Positions 23,744 to 36,774 of a stretch of 64,000 nucleotides of DNA are shown piece by piece. The notes beneath the pieces were generated by a model that did not search any database, was not told the origin of the DNA, and saw only the letters and a program-made list of their open reading frames with translations. Positions within the stretch are counted from its first letter, which is position 1, and each line of letters begins with the position of its first letter. A program made the position numbers and the translations under genes. The DNA comes from Vespa crabro. Taxonomy: Eukaryota > Arthropoda > Insecta > Hymenoptera > Vespidae. The stretch spans positions 5,088,021 through 5,152,020 of the forward strand of contig NC_060968.1 in assembly GCF_910589235.1 (NCBI RefSeq). Direction: 5' to 3'.

Positions 23744-26700
23744 CTTCGTAAGCTCGGGAGCCAGCGAGAGCCCGCGCGTACGCGTCCTTGAATCTCCTAT
23801 CAGCTTCGCCGAGTCTAATTTACTACGGAATAACGAAGATAGAGAAGTAGGCACCATCAGGCCTATTCAGTTTGGATTATTCTTCGACGAGTACGATTCG
23901 TTGAAATATATAATGATATAATCGGTGATGCGCGAGCTAAGAGCTTGGCTCGTTGTTAGTTACTTAGTACTTACTTCTTCGACGCGTCTCTCAACGATAA
24001 GTTGGATAAGGTCGTGCAACGAGATTCGCCGCACGTTTTCCCCCAGACTTTTTCCACGGAAAGTAGAAAAAGTGATTTTCTACGGATATGGGACAGACTA
24101 ATTCCTCGCCTAGTTTTCGAGCCGAATAAATATCAGGAAAAAAAAAAAGGAAGGGAAAAAGAAAAAACAAAAAAAAATTGGCGGTTCCGGTAGAGCAGAA
24201 TTCCACGAAAAGACGATTATATTATTCGAGGATCGAACGTTCGTTCCTAGGATGCCGCTTATGATTAGCGAGAAATTTTAATAGTTTCGCCGAGCTTGGA
24301 AAAAGTGAAGGGTATGAGCAATGATTTCTCTCGTGAGAGTGACACTGACCTGCTTTGCCTAGACACGACTAAGGAGAGAGAAGAAGAGTTTTCCTTGGGT
24401 AAAAACTCACCAAGAATTTCTCCCTCTTGGAAAATTGTTCTGACGCGTATTGCCGTGTCAGAACTGAAATATGAAAATATTCCTTTCCTCTTTTAATGGC
24501 AAATATTTTCTGACTATACCTACGTATAAGGAAAGAGAGGGAATAGAAAGATCGATGAAAATGATAGATATAGATCGATGAAATGATAGATATAGAAAAG
24601 CGAATATATATCGGGCGATCGAGTGCGTCTTCGAAACGAATCGTTCCCCGTTGGCGCAGGATGCTATGGTCGCGGTGGGCGCGCGGGATGCTGACCTACC
24701 TCACGCGAGACTCTCTTCGCTGTGCCCGCTCGTCGAGCAAAGGGGAGCCTCTCGCGGTACGTCGGAGCAAGAGAACGGAGTCAGCACGGAGTCAGCACGG
24801 AGTCAGCACAGAGTCAGCACGCAGCCAGCACGGAGCCAGCACGGAGCTTGCTGGCAGGCATTCCCTTCTTCCTAAATCAGTCAGAGCACACGAACGTTGG
24901 AATGCAAATGCCTCCTTCCTTTCGCTTCGAACGTTCGGCGCGAGGTTAGCCTTCCACTTTTAGAATTTTCAAAAACAAAAGAGAGTCTAGTTTTAAGCGA
25001 ATAAAGAACGGGGAGGGAGAGGGATGACCGCGTATGCAAATCTCATCCTTGACTCGAGAAATGCAACTACATATACATAACACTCTCTGTATACTCTCCG
25101 TTAGCGGAGACTAACATTGGGACGGAACAACGCGACCGGTATTCCATCGTCTCGTTCTTCCTCTCGGACGGAAAACTTTCTCCCTCGTTCGCTATTACCT
25201 CTTTCGGCGCTACTCTCCTCTTATCGGAAACTGACCAAAGGACGGTGGAACATTGAAAATAAATTTTAACGATTCGACGAAAGAAATAATTTGTCAATTT
25301 TATAGGGAATGACTACGTGTAAGAAAATATACGGGTAATATACTGATATCGCCTATATGCTATATTATTGCTTACGCTATAAATAAATATGCATAACTAT
25401 ATTATTATAGGTAGATACACGTATATAGATATATAATATCTGGACGAGTACGTCGTAGCGGTGAGTTCTTCGTTATCGTTCCTGTGCCGTCCCAGTTTCT
25501 TCGCTTCGATACGCGCAACGCGATGCTTTTGAATGCACGAGCCGCCTCGGCGTGTCGTCGTCCTCGTCACGCATACACGGGCAGGCACGCGTGCACGCTG
25601 CACAGTGCACGCAAGCCATAGACGCCACTCATTGTCAGACGCGCGCGATTCCTTAGTCCCGGCGTCGTTGCTCTCGGGCGTTGCATCGACGGGAGCAGCA
25701 TGTTCAACGATTTTCTTCTTTTTCCTCTTGGATATATCCGAGCGAAGCTCCTCTTGAAATAAAGATGGATCGTCGCGAATCCTTTTCTCTTCCTCGGCGA
25801 GCATTACGTTCATCGACGTTTTCAAAGGCTTTAGAAAGGAAAGAAACGAGAAGAAACGAGAGAACGGATAGCCAAGAGTTTCAGTTAAATTGGGGACATA
25901 GTTCCTTTCTAGCTGCTTATTACTATGCGACGGTAGCGCGGTTAGTCATCGCCAGATGTTGTCGCGTCGCAAATAAATAGCGAGCTGCCAGCGAACTTCT
26001 TCTTCCTCCTTCTTGTCTCTTTTAGTTTTATTCATTTTTCGCATTCCCCTAGTATGTTGTTTAGTTTTATCACGGTCACGTCACTTCTGTCATTTATAGA
26101 AGAAACGTATCCCCTATATAAAGATGAAAAAGTAGATATTATCGAGAAAGAGGGTAACAGATCTTGTTCTCGTTAGTTCGATATAGTCTCGGAATCCGAA
26201 GTTCCGTGACTGTATCGAATTCCCTTTCGAAGAAACTCCTTCCGAAGCTCCTCGTTAATGCTCCTAACTAAGCTCCGATCTACGTGAATCGCAAACGAAA
26301 GTGAATTTTAGTCGCGTTTAGCAAGGTTCTAGCCTCTCCCATTTAATATTCAGATTGGAGAACGTACTTAAGTTATTAAAAGGGGGCGAGAGACGAGGGA
26401 GAGATGGGGTGGTAGCAAGGGGTAAAGCGATAAAATTCAATGGCCCCGACGCGCCGCTTGATAAGACGAGCAATATACACATCTACAATCACGGTGATTA
26501 TCGAGTCGTTACCACTACGTCGCGCACTGACCTTTAGCGCGCGGGGGTCAATTCTCCTCGTCTCTTCGGCCGTGTCACGTACGAACGTAGTCATTTTCTC
26601 ATGATGCGCTGCAATCGACGCGCCTGCCTCGGTTTCGTCACGCTTTCGCGCCAAGTCCCCGACAACTACGAGATTAACATTGTAAAAAAGGCTTTACAAT

Positions 26701-27991
26701 TACGTGCTTCGAGGAACGTAAGAAGGACAATTTTACTCCGTTGACCGCGTTAAAAAATTTGTCATTTTATGGCGAACAGAGAGAACAGATATCTCGGAGT
26801 GAATGCCGAATTAATCTCGCAAATTCTCTCGAAAATATTTCAACTAGAAAATATTAAAATATTTAATATAGATTTTATTTAGATTTTCACTCTCACTCTC
26901 AGCCATGTCTCTTTTATCGTATCGAGATGATCGTTGAGACGAACGAAGGGATTATAGGAAGGACCAAAAGTGGAAACGGCTAAAAGTATCGAGGACGAAA
27001 TCGAAAGAGTGCGAGTGTGTTGCGATCGTGCACGTTGTAACGAGAAGGAGGGCCGCTCGCCGACAGGACGATGTTGGAAAGAGAAAAGGAGTAAAAGAAA
27101 GAGAGAAGGACGAGAGAGAAAGAGAGAAGAGAGAGAGACGGAGTCGGGAGATCATTGAACTCTCGAGCGGCAATGTGAGCGTGTGCGTGCGCGGCTGCTG
27201 CTGCACCGAGCGTCGTCAAAGTATACTTCGTGTGCCTTCGTGGAGGGAGAGAAAGAAGGTGAACGAAAGGAGGAGGCGAGTGCGAGAGAGAGAGAGAGAG
27301 AGAGAGAGAAGAGAGGAGTATAAGGCCAGGCCAGTCAGTAACGATGTCATTAGTTTAGTCAGTCAGCGAGTCAACGAGTATGGTCTTTCGCGAGCGTTTC
27401 GAGCGCGCTGGGCCCCTGCGGTCTCGACTTTTTACCGGTCCTGCCTGCCATACTTGAAAATTTGATGAGTATGCTCTCTCCCTGCTTGTCTCTGTCCCTA
27501 CTGGTCTTCAAAATTTCATCCATAACAAGTTTCATTGGGATTTTCATTTTTTGACGTCTTCTCTAATTTCCTCTCATATTCTCTTCGTATGTAATATTGC
27601 AAATGTATAAAACCCGGGATAAATCTTATAAAACTCGAGATCTTTTCGAGATGCAACACTCTCGAAATGAGAAAAAGTCAGATGGGAGGGGGGGGGGGGA
27701 GGAGAAAAGAATTGGCAGTCGGGCGAGTGTGCAATGGCGCGTCAACTGCAGTGCACTGCACTATGCACTGTACTATGCACTGCACCGCACCGAACGGCGA
27801 GACTCGTCGGCGGGAGAAGTGGGGAGCCGAATCGGACGCGAGTGGAGCGGTTGCGCGTGTGGGTGAGACCGTGCACGTTCTTGCCAGTGCTTTATACACG
27901 GCCCGCGGGTCAATGACTTTCCGAGAGCGCATAGTTTGCGCGTACGCTCGAGTGGGATCGTATGCGCGCGTCACTGCTCTTTCTCTCTTTC

Positions 27992-28054
<63 letters not shown>

Positions 28055-29197
28055 CTCTAGCTCTCTCGATCGTGCGTTTCTATGCGCGAACGCGATATCA
28101 CGTATACCTATGTATGCATGTATATACATACATACATACGTATCGTTTCTATAGTAGGTATACGTACTTTTTAAATGCGCCTAGATATAACGACGATGGA
28201 TATCTTTGAAACTGAAACGGCACGTAGATCAGTATATTATATTCCGCGATTTATATCTTAGAAATAGAGATTCTCGCAAAAGTTTCGTAAGCCCTCGAAT
28301 TGAGAACTCGGACGTGCTTGTTAAAGAATCTCCGATGGGATAAACAAGCGCGATCGTTGCGATCTTGTGTAATATTCTTTTTCTTTCTGTCTTATAGTGT
28401 TAAACGACGAAAGAGAAAGAGAGACAATAACCGATTAAGGCAAAGTTTTCTTCCTTCTATGAAAAATCATAGATATTTCGATAGATTCGAATACGTTCCG
28501 ATTCGACGAAAAGTGCCGCGCCTTAATGAACGTTACCTCGAAAATATTCTACATAAGGTTACTGACCCAAAGCTTGTTGGACGCTAGGCGACGCGTTTCA
28601 CGATCTAACAGTCACGCTGATATTACTGTTAGACGATCGTACAAGACTTTCGTTGGTTGAGTAAAGCTGGATAAACGTGAGATCGAACGAAAATAGAATT
28701 GATATTCGTTCGAGAAAGGGAATAATCGACAATTTCGTAATCGTGAATGATTTCGAAGGATACGACGTTTTAAGGTTACGACTTAAGAAAAGAAAAAAAA
28801 CGTTTAGGGAGGAATGAGTCTTGGGAGTAGAAAGAATTACTCGAGTATGGACACGTATGCGTGTAAGTACCTACGTTTGTACTTGGTGCGGCACGAAAGG
28901 AGCGACATCGATCGAAGAGCTACTTTCACCAAGGGTGAATGCCTTTCGACTTTATTCTCGCCTTTATTCGCCTTCCTGGCCTTTCGAGAAGATGAAAAGA
29001 GTGGCGCTTGGCGGTGTTATATAGAGCGCGTTACCATCGCCGATTACCGCGCTCGCTTCGACTCTCTCGATTCTTCGAGTCTCGAAGAGAAGCAAAACCT
29101 GTTGCTTCTTAATGGCTCCTCGAGGAGAGCCGGTGGTGCGTTGTCCTCCGACGACGGTTGATTTTTCTACGCGAGAAGAACGCGACCCGATCGTTTT

Positions 29198-29248
<51 letters not shown>

Positions 29249-30562
29249 GCCGAAGAGACATCAGTTTTCTCATTCTTTCCAATTGGCCATTCGTTCGCTC
29301 TCCTCGTTGCATCGATATACGCGCTAAAATTGTCCTTCTCCGATCCGGCACTGTCTGTCCTTAAACATCGCGCCGCGATGCCTTCTTTTTTTTTTTTCTT
29401 TTTTTTTTTTTTATTATTATTATCTCACCGGCCGTGTCCGTCAAGGAGAGATTCCCTTATCGAGCCATATAAGATCGATTCGGAATCAAAACGACAAAAA
29501 CGACCATCACCCACGTGCTCTTTTACGAATCCATTTTCGATAGATTTGAGATAATTTGCGAATCGTATCATGAGTGGTAGTTAAAGCTAACTTCTTTTTT
29601 TTTTTGATCTTTTATCCCTACGGGCAAGACATCATTACTGTCCCTCGGGTAATAACGAGAGTAGTCAGATCTTGCTAAGCTCTCTCCCTCGATGGTCCGT
29701 CCAACTAACGGATTCTCGATGATTCTTACGTCGACCTTCGGAGTCATGGCCGGAAGCGATACGGCTGTCCGAAAGAGTAGCCGTATCCCGTTTTGTCTCG
29801 GACTTTCGTTTCGTCGTCTGACCTTCGCCTACGTCGGTCCACGATGTGAGAGAAGGAGTATACGCGTGCCACGAATAGACGAATAGTAACGTTACGGTCG
29901 ATCGTGAGATCGGACACGTATCGTATTTCGCGCGTTTATATAGATCACACTTAAATGCTCATACTTTTCCATTTTACTCTTAATACTTAGTTAGAAGCAA
30001 AGAGACATGTGAGGGCGGGGGCGGGGGCGGGGGCGGGGGTTGGGGGAGTAAAGGAGGCGCCTGCTATCTTAGCTTCTTTCGGTTCGGTTCGGTTCGCTTC
30101 GTTTCGCCAAGAGAGAGTCCTTGACTTTTGGAATGCGGACCACTGAGAGAGCTCTCCAGGTACGTCCAGATAGCTCCCGACGAATGAACGCACACGTGCA
30201 AACATCTCTTGCACTCTCTCGATCGTTTTCGCTCGTTCGGTCTCTCTTACTAACCGAACGATAAAAGGACTCGGTGCTAAACGATCCGGTACTTTGTCCT
30301 GCACCTGCCCTTCGTTTCTCATAACGAACGACGAATTTTTCAAACCTTCTTACACTTTCTAATTCTCTTGGAGTAATAAGTATAACGATAAGATAAGAGG
30401 ATATATTTATTTCGTACAAATTCGTACATCGCTCGTTTTCTCTTCGGAATAAAAGAGAGAAACGGGCGCGTTGCTACGTTCGCAGCGACATTGACGAGAT
30501 CTCAAGGTCCAAGTTTTGTCTCGAGACTAGCTACGGCCGAATGAGCGAGCGAATAAGAGAGG

Positions 30563-30600
<38 letters not shown>

Positions 30601-30921
30601 GATTTCCGACGAAATATCGAATATTTTTTATGAAGACCGCCTAGTGGCCACGTCATCGCTCGTTTCAGAGCGAAGAGAGACGCGCAGGGCACGCGCGAAC
30701 GAGCGAACGAGCGACCTTGCGTTTGCTTTGCATATACATGATGTGGCTTTGGGCATGGTCGCGCGGGACGCAACCTTGGCGGGAGCATAAAACGAAGGAA
30801 GGCACCGTGAGACAGGAGAAGAGAGAAGAGAGAGAGAGGAGGGAGATGGTGACGCCGCTGGATGGATGGATGGGTGCTCGGCAAACGAGGGAAAGGGAGA
30901 GAGAGAGAGAGAGAGAGAGAG

Positions 30922-30959
<38 letters not shown>

Positions 30960-33900
30960 TACGTCACGCCACTTTCGGTTTTATCGGCGTATATCCGGTC
31001 GACTCTGCGATTTCCTCGCGAGTAACGTCTCTCGAGAATACGTTCCTTCTTTTTTCATCGATGGAGAGGAAGCTCTGTAATCGGTTAAGGTGAACCAAAC
31101 ATGGTTTTCTTTCAATCTTTTATCTCTTATCATTAGCAATAATTTAATATCTCTTGTACGTCCTCCTAAGTTCTCTACACGCGGAAGACCTTTTTCCGCG
31201 GACGGTGAACTCGGACAGGGAATCGATACATCGAGACACAGCATATACTCGCGTCGCTTGCTTCGAGGTATGCACATTTCTTGTTGCGGTCGATTAACGT
31301 CACTAACAATTACGATCGAATAGCCTGATTATCAATGCGACCAGAAATCCTGTTTATCGATGTAACTTACTATCCGCGTAGATCGTCTTACTATACGCAT
31401 GACGCGAATCCCGATTGATCGATCGGCTTAGTCGTGTCAATGACTTTTCCTATAGCTCTTTGTTCCATTATAATATATCGTTCGAGGAGTTGGCACAGTC
31501 GAAAGATTTTTCGCCTGACAGACGTAGGAGGTGAAGGAGAAGGTGGATCGTTTCGCTAACTTGAGATTCCGTTGGCCGGAATTGATAGCAACGTTTGCGA
31601 CTGGACTCTGCTGAGACGCAAGCAGGTGCCCGAAACCGAGACCGAAAGTGAGAATTTTAGCGCCTATCAAGGTTGCCGAAACGCAACCTCGGACAAATAC
31701 GCTTGACGCTCTTGCCATTGACATTCGAGGCGAAGCGACGAGAAAGAGAGAAAGGGTGAATGGATGTATATCGATTTGGGTTGGCCTTGAACGAGAAAAA
31801 CCAACTAGCGATTCCTCTTTATCTCTATCTCAATCTCTACCTCGCTCTCGCTCTCTTGGTATTGCATCTTTTTTCAAAACAGCAACAGCACGGCGGACAC
31901 ATTGAAAGATGAAGGAGGTAGAGAGGGAAAGGCGAAGGAGGACCGGTAGGAAAGTCGCGGCTTGTTTTTCGGCCGTTGCTGTTCGCCGCCGTTACAGCCA
32001 CCGCCACCGCCACTGACACCGCCACCGCCGCCGCCACCGCCGCCGCCACCGCCGCCGCCACCGCCGCCGCCGCCGCTCGAGAATAAGCATCGTAAAGATC
32101 GAAATTGCTTCTTGGAACGTTTCGACTCGCCAGATGAATCTCTTAAAATATACTCGAAATTCCACGTCCGTCCAATATTTGCACGCTCTCGCAAAAAGTA
32201 CGCGCGGTCGAACGGATTCGCGTTGCTTGCTGCAATAGCGTCTTTGAATTCTTCAGCTTCGTCTTGAGCCTCCTTCCTTCGTCGAGTTAAAATTTTATTG
32301 AAAAAGATCGAGATTAGATGTCTAAGCAACACCCTCGTAGCACGAAAAAGCGTGCATAGGATAGTCAACTTTTTTTTTCGAAGGTGGAGAGAATGGCAGC
32401 TTGTTTTCGTGGGAGAGGAGAGAGTGAAAAGGTCGATTAGGACCGAGGAGGAGGATCGGCAGGCTAAAAATATTTGAACGAGCGACAAAGTTTCGCGTTC
32501 GGCTGTAAAACCAGGACAATGGCTGCTGCGAAACGAAAACGGGCTTTACACCTTTTTTCTTTCCTTTTATTTTTCCTTTTTTTTCTCTCTTTTTTTTTTA
32601 AGCAAACGAACGTTTATCGACACTCTGACAACAACGTCTCGATAATTAATCGTTGTATGATCTTTTCAAATATGAAACAATGAAAAATATCTTTTATTTT
32701 TCCTCGATTATTTCGTTTATTCCTTCGACCTATTTCCAAATAAAAATTCTATTCCAGCAATGAAGAGAGCAGCGTGCATCCTAACGGATGATCCCAGCAA
32801 CAGCGTGGGAAAGTCGTGTGCGTTCGAACGCGACGGAGAAAAACCAGATGCAACTCCCTTTTTACTTTTAAAGCCACTTTCGCCGTCTCCCGATGTCGAT
32901 GATCCTGATCGCGGTTACCGGCACGACCTACTCGTACTACGATACGAGAAACGTGCTCCCTCCGTGGTTCGACGTTTCTCTCGTGTCTCTTTCATTTTTT
33001 CTTTTTTCTCTGTTACTTTTTTCTTTAATTATCATCGAACTTTGATTAATTTTGATGGTAAGTGATTACGTAACGACAAATTTTTATTTCTTTTTCAATA
33101 AGTGTTCGAGCATTGGTCCAGAACGCTGCCAAGTTTACGCAAAGTCAGCCATACCTCTCTCTTTCTCTCTCTTTCTCAGATCATTCGAACGTATCGCTTT
33201 CCTCTCGTCGTCTTTTTCTCGTTGGACGTCGTTGAACGTTCAGCTGTCGTTGATGGTTTGCGCGGGTGCCGCCACATCGTGGGCGCGGGAGCGGCCGTTC
33301 CAACGAGTCAGTGACGAAGAATTAATTGCGCCAAAGTCCTTGGCGTTCTTCATGGACGCACAACCGGGCGATCCTCCTCTTTGTTCGTCTTCGTACCTTC
33401 GATCTTCGTCTCTTGAGAGCAGAGGACAGGAGGATATCGATATGCGAGGTGCGTGCGAGCGTGTGTGGATGCATCGGGTGCAAGAATATGCACTCTCTCT
33501 CTCTCTTATCCCAACTTCTCCCTAAGCCAAGTTCAAGTTTTTCGGACAAATGGTCTTAACCTCTGTATACGATCGAATCTTAATGTAAAAAGTTTTACGT
33601 TCGTGCCTTTAAAAATGGAGGATTTGAAAAAAATTGCAAGTCGATAAAGATCGAACTCATTTAGCACGAACGTCTAGGCGAACTGATCGTTCTCAAAGAC
33701 GACGGTATTCGCTCTGGCTAAAGCAGAAACGGGACGGAACTTTTGGCTCGGATCCACAAAAGCGAACAAGTCGTGCGGACTCATCGTTTCCCATATTCGT
33801 ATATTCTTATTCGCTTTCCTTATCTGACTTACGCTTTTTTTATGTTACCTGCTTCGAGTCCTTCAAATCTCGAGTTTATCGTGAATCGAAAACGAAGGTG

Positions 33901-34758
33901 TTTCGTGAGACGCGACCCAGACAAGCTCTTTCCCTCGTCTTGCCTTCTCTTTTCTTTCTACTATATTATAGTCGTTGCTTTTTGTCCAACGAAAAAACTT
34001 TTATGGTCCTATATCTTTTATGTTTCCTAATCTTGAAGTTTAAACTCCGAAAAATCCTCGCTGGAATAGTAGACATAAAAGTCTCGGATCGAATGCCCCG
34101 TCGTTTCTTATACGTATACATGTATATATTTCTCTCTCACGAACTCGATCGCACAAACTAATTGGGAGAACAGTAGAATCCGAGTGGAATAAATTTTGTC
34201 GATTAATGGAACGGCCGGTTCCTCTTTAACTCGTCATCCACGATTTACAAGGTCGAATCGATTGCACTTAACGATCGGTCATAGAAAATGCATTTCTTAT
34301 TTCTGTATAATCAAGTAAAAAGGTATAAAATTTTGACGAAGAAGATACCCATTTTAATTCGACCTCGAGTTTATTTCGATCGATGATCTATGCGATGTCC
34401 TCTCGGCGACCGATACTCCGAAAAAGATTCCGCGTACTTCCGCGGAGAATCCATCTTCATTGATTCCTACTGTCAGTAGAAAATTCCCCGCGAATAGGAG
34501 GGAAGTGCTAGTACTTTTTAGTAGCGACTTTGCGTCGCGCGTACCGCGAAATGTGGGACGCGAGAGCTCGGCACTAGTCCGAGTTATTCAGATTAATTGT
34601 CTTTTAACGTCGTCCATGCACCGACGGTGGACGGTGCCGGTGGCATTCGAGCTTATGCGAGCCATTCCTGACATTGCCAGTTACGATGTCGACGTTAACG
34701 ACGAGCTAGAGGCTCGACCGTCTAAACAAACCAATCTCTCTCCCCCTTTCTGCCGCCC

Positions 34759-34796
<38 letters not shown>

Positions 34797-35435
34797 ATCT
34801 ATCTATCTTCCGTCGTTAATTTTCATTCTTTGAAAATGGCCGCTGTATTGCGCAAAGCATTTATTGAAAATACATTAAGATGTTGCTTCTACGATGATGA
34901 CCAGTGTAGAGAATGAGAAAGGCGACGATGAACGCAAATAGCAAACGCGCATCTAAACAAAAAAGGAATCTTTTACTAGAAAGGAAAAAGGTTCTAAAGC
35001 ACGTGGCGTGCTTGGGATATTTCACGCAGGAAGCTCGTGGATGATCGTACGCAGCCGGAACTAGATTGTCCTTTCACCTCGGTGTAATATCGTGACGAAG
35101 GTACATGACTAGTCAGCGAATAGTATCGTAAGAGAAGTCGCATTGCTCAAACACAGGGGGAGAGAAGAGAAGAACGGGTCTACTACTAGTACTGCTTCTG
35201 TTGCTGTAACGAAGGTGGAAAGAGTAGAAGAGAGGTGGAGGGCGTTGGTAGGATTTATAAAGATTTGTAGGGACAGGTTTCTACTGCCCACGAGTAACCA
35301 AGCAGGGCCGTTGCATCTTCGTGACACGGAGAAAAGAGAATCCATAGGCGACACGGGCAATCTACGAGGATGCTACTTTAGATCTTTCTCTTCTCCATCG
35401 TCGAGGTGCTGTACACCTACGCGCGCACACGCACG

Positions 35436-35484
<49 letters not shown>

Positions 35485-36129
35485 CCTCCTTCCTTCTACC
35501 TTCCTACGTAAATCCTGCCCGGCTAACACACTGCCACACTAACGATCATCGCGCCGTTCTTGCCTCCTAACGGTATATCGGTACGCTCCTATCGAGCTCT
35601 TTCGGTTACGTCGAAACCTCGATAAAACACGTACTAGAAAAAGAGAAAAAGAGAAAATAGATATCTTCCTCTACAAGTCGACTTTATTCCTTTTTATCAA
35701 TGCTTGATTCTCTTTTAATAGCATAATTCATCGGAAAATAATAAATTTTTGCAACAGATATTGCAGAATTTTATCGATCGTTAACGATAGATGATAGGCT
35801 TGATATATTATCGAAATTTTGTCACAGTCTCGTTGAGGTTTGCGTTGCCCAACGTACGTCATAAACGCGTGTCGCGAAACGAGTTGCCTGCAGGCCGTTG
35901 CTCCGTGCGCGCTAGCGTGCGTGCATGCGTGCATACGTGCGTGCATGCGTGCGTGCCTGCGTGAGTGAGTGAGTGCGTGAGTGAGTGCGTGCGTTGTGCG
36001 CGCGCGCGAGTCGCGAAGAGTACTTTCACACGGAGGTGAACAACACGAGACGGTATCCAGGCCAGGGGTGGCCAACCACTCCCGCTTAACCTAAGATAAC
36101 GATGGCTCTTGGAGCGTTTCTCTTTCTCT

Positions 36130-36169
<40 letters not shown>

Positions 36170-36703
36170 GTATCTCCCTTTCTTTCTCTTTCTCTTTATC
36201 TCTCTCTTTTTCTCTCGTAATTATACTGATTATTTTCTTACCGTCTATAATTATGTTTTTCTACCGATCGTCAATGATTCTTATGAACGCAAATATAGAA
36301 AAGATATATTCGTTCCAATGAAACGTTTATTGTAAAGTTTATTGCATCCAAAATTTTGGACGAAGCGAGGTCGTTGCACCTTTTGCAACGTGGCGGCCGT
36401 TGAGCGAATTCGAGAGATCGAAGGGGTTTTCGCGCACGCGGAGAGGGTGAAGGGTGGTGGGTAGAGGCAAAGGTTGATGCCCGGGCTCACTTCCTAGGCT
36501 GGCCGTCTGTATCGACCGGATAGCGTCGGGACGCGCGCCGGTTCTATACCTCGACGCGAATGTACGCTCTCGTTACGCGTTACCTTGCATCTCCACCCCT
36601 TTCTACGTCCCTTCTACGTCCCTTCTACGTCCCTTCTACGTCCCTTCTATGTTCTTTCCATATTCATCCCTGCTTTCCTCTTCTCTCTAGCTCTCTTTCT
36701 CTA

Positions 36704-36774
<71 letters not shown>

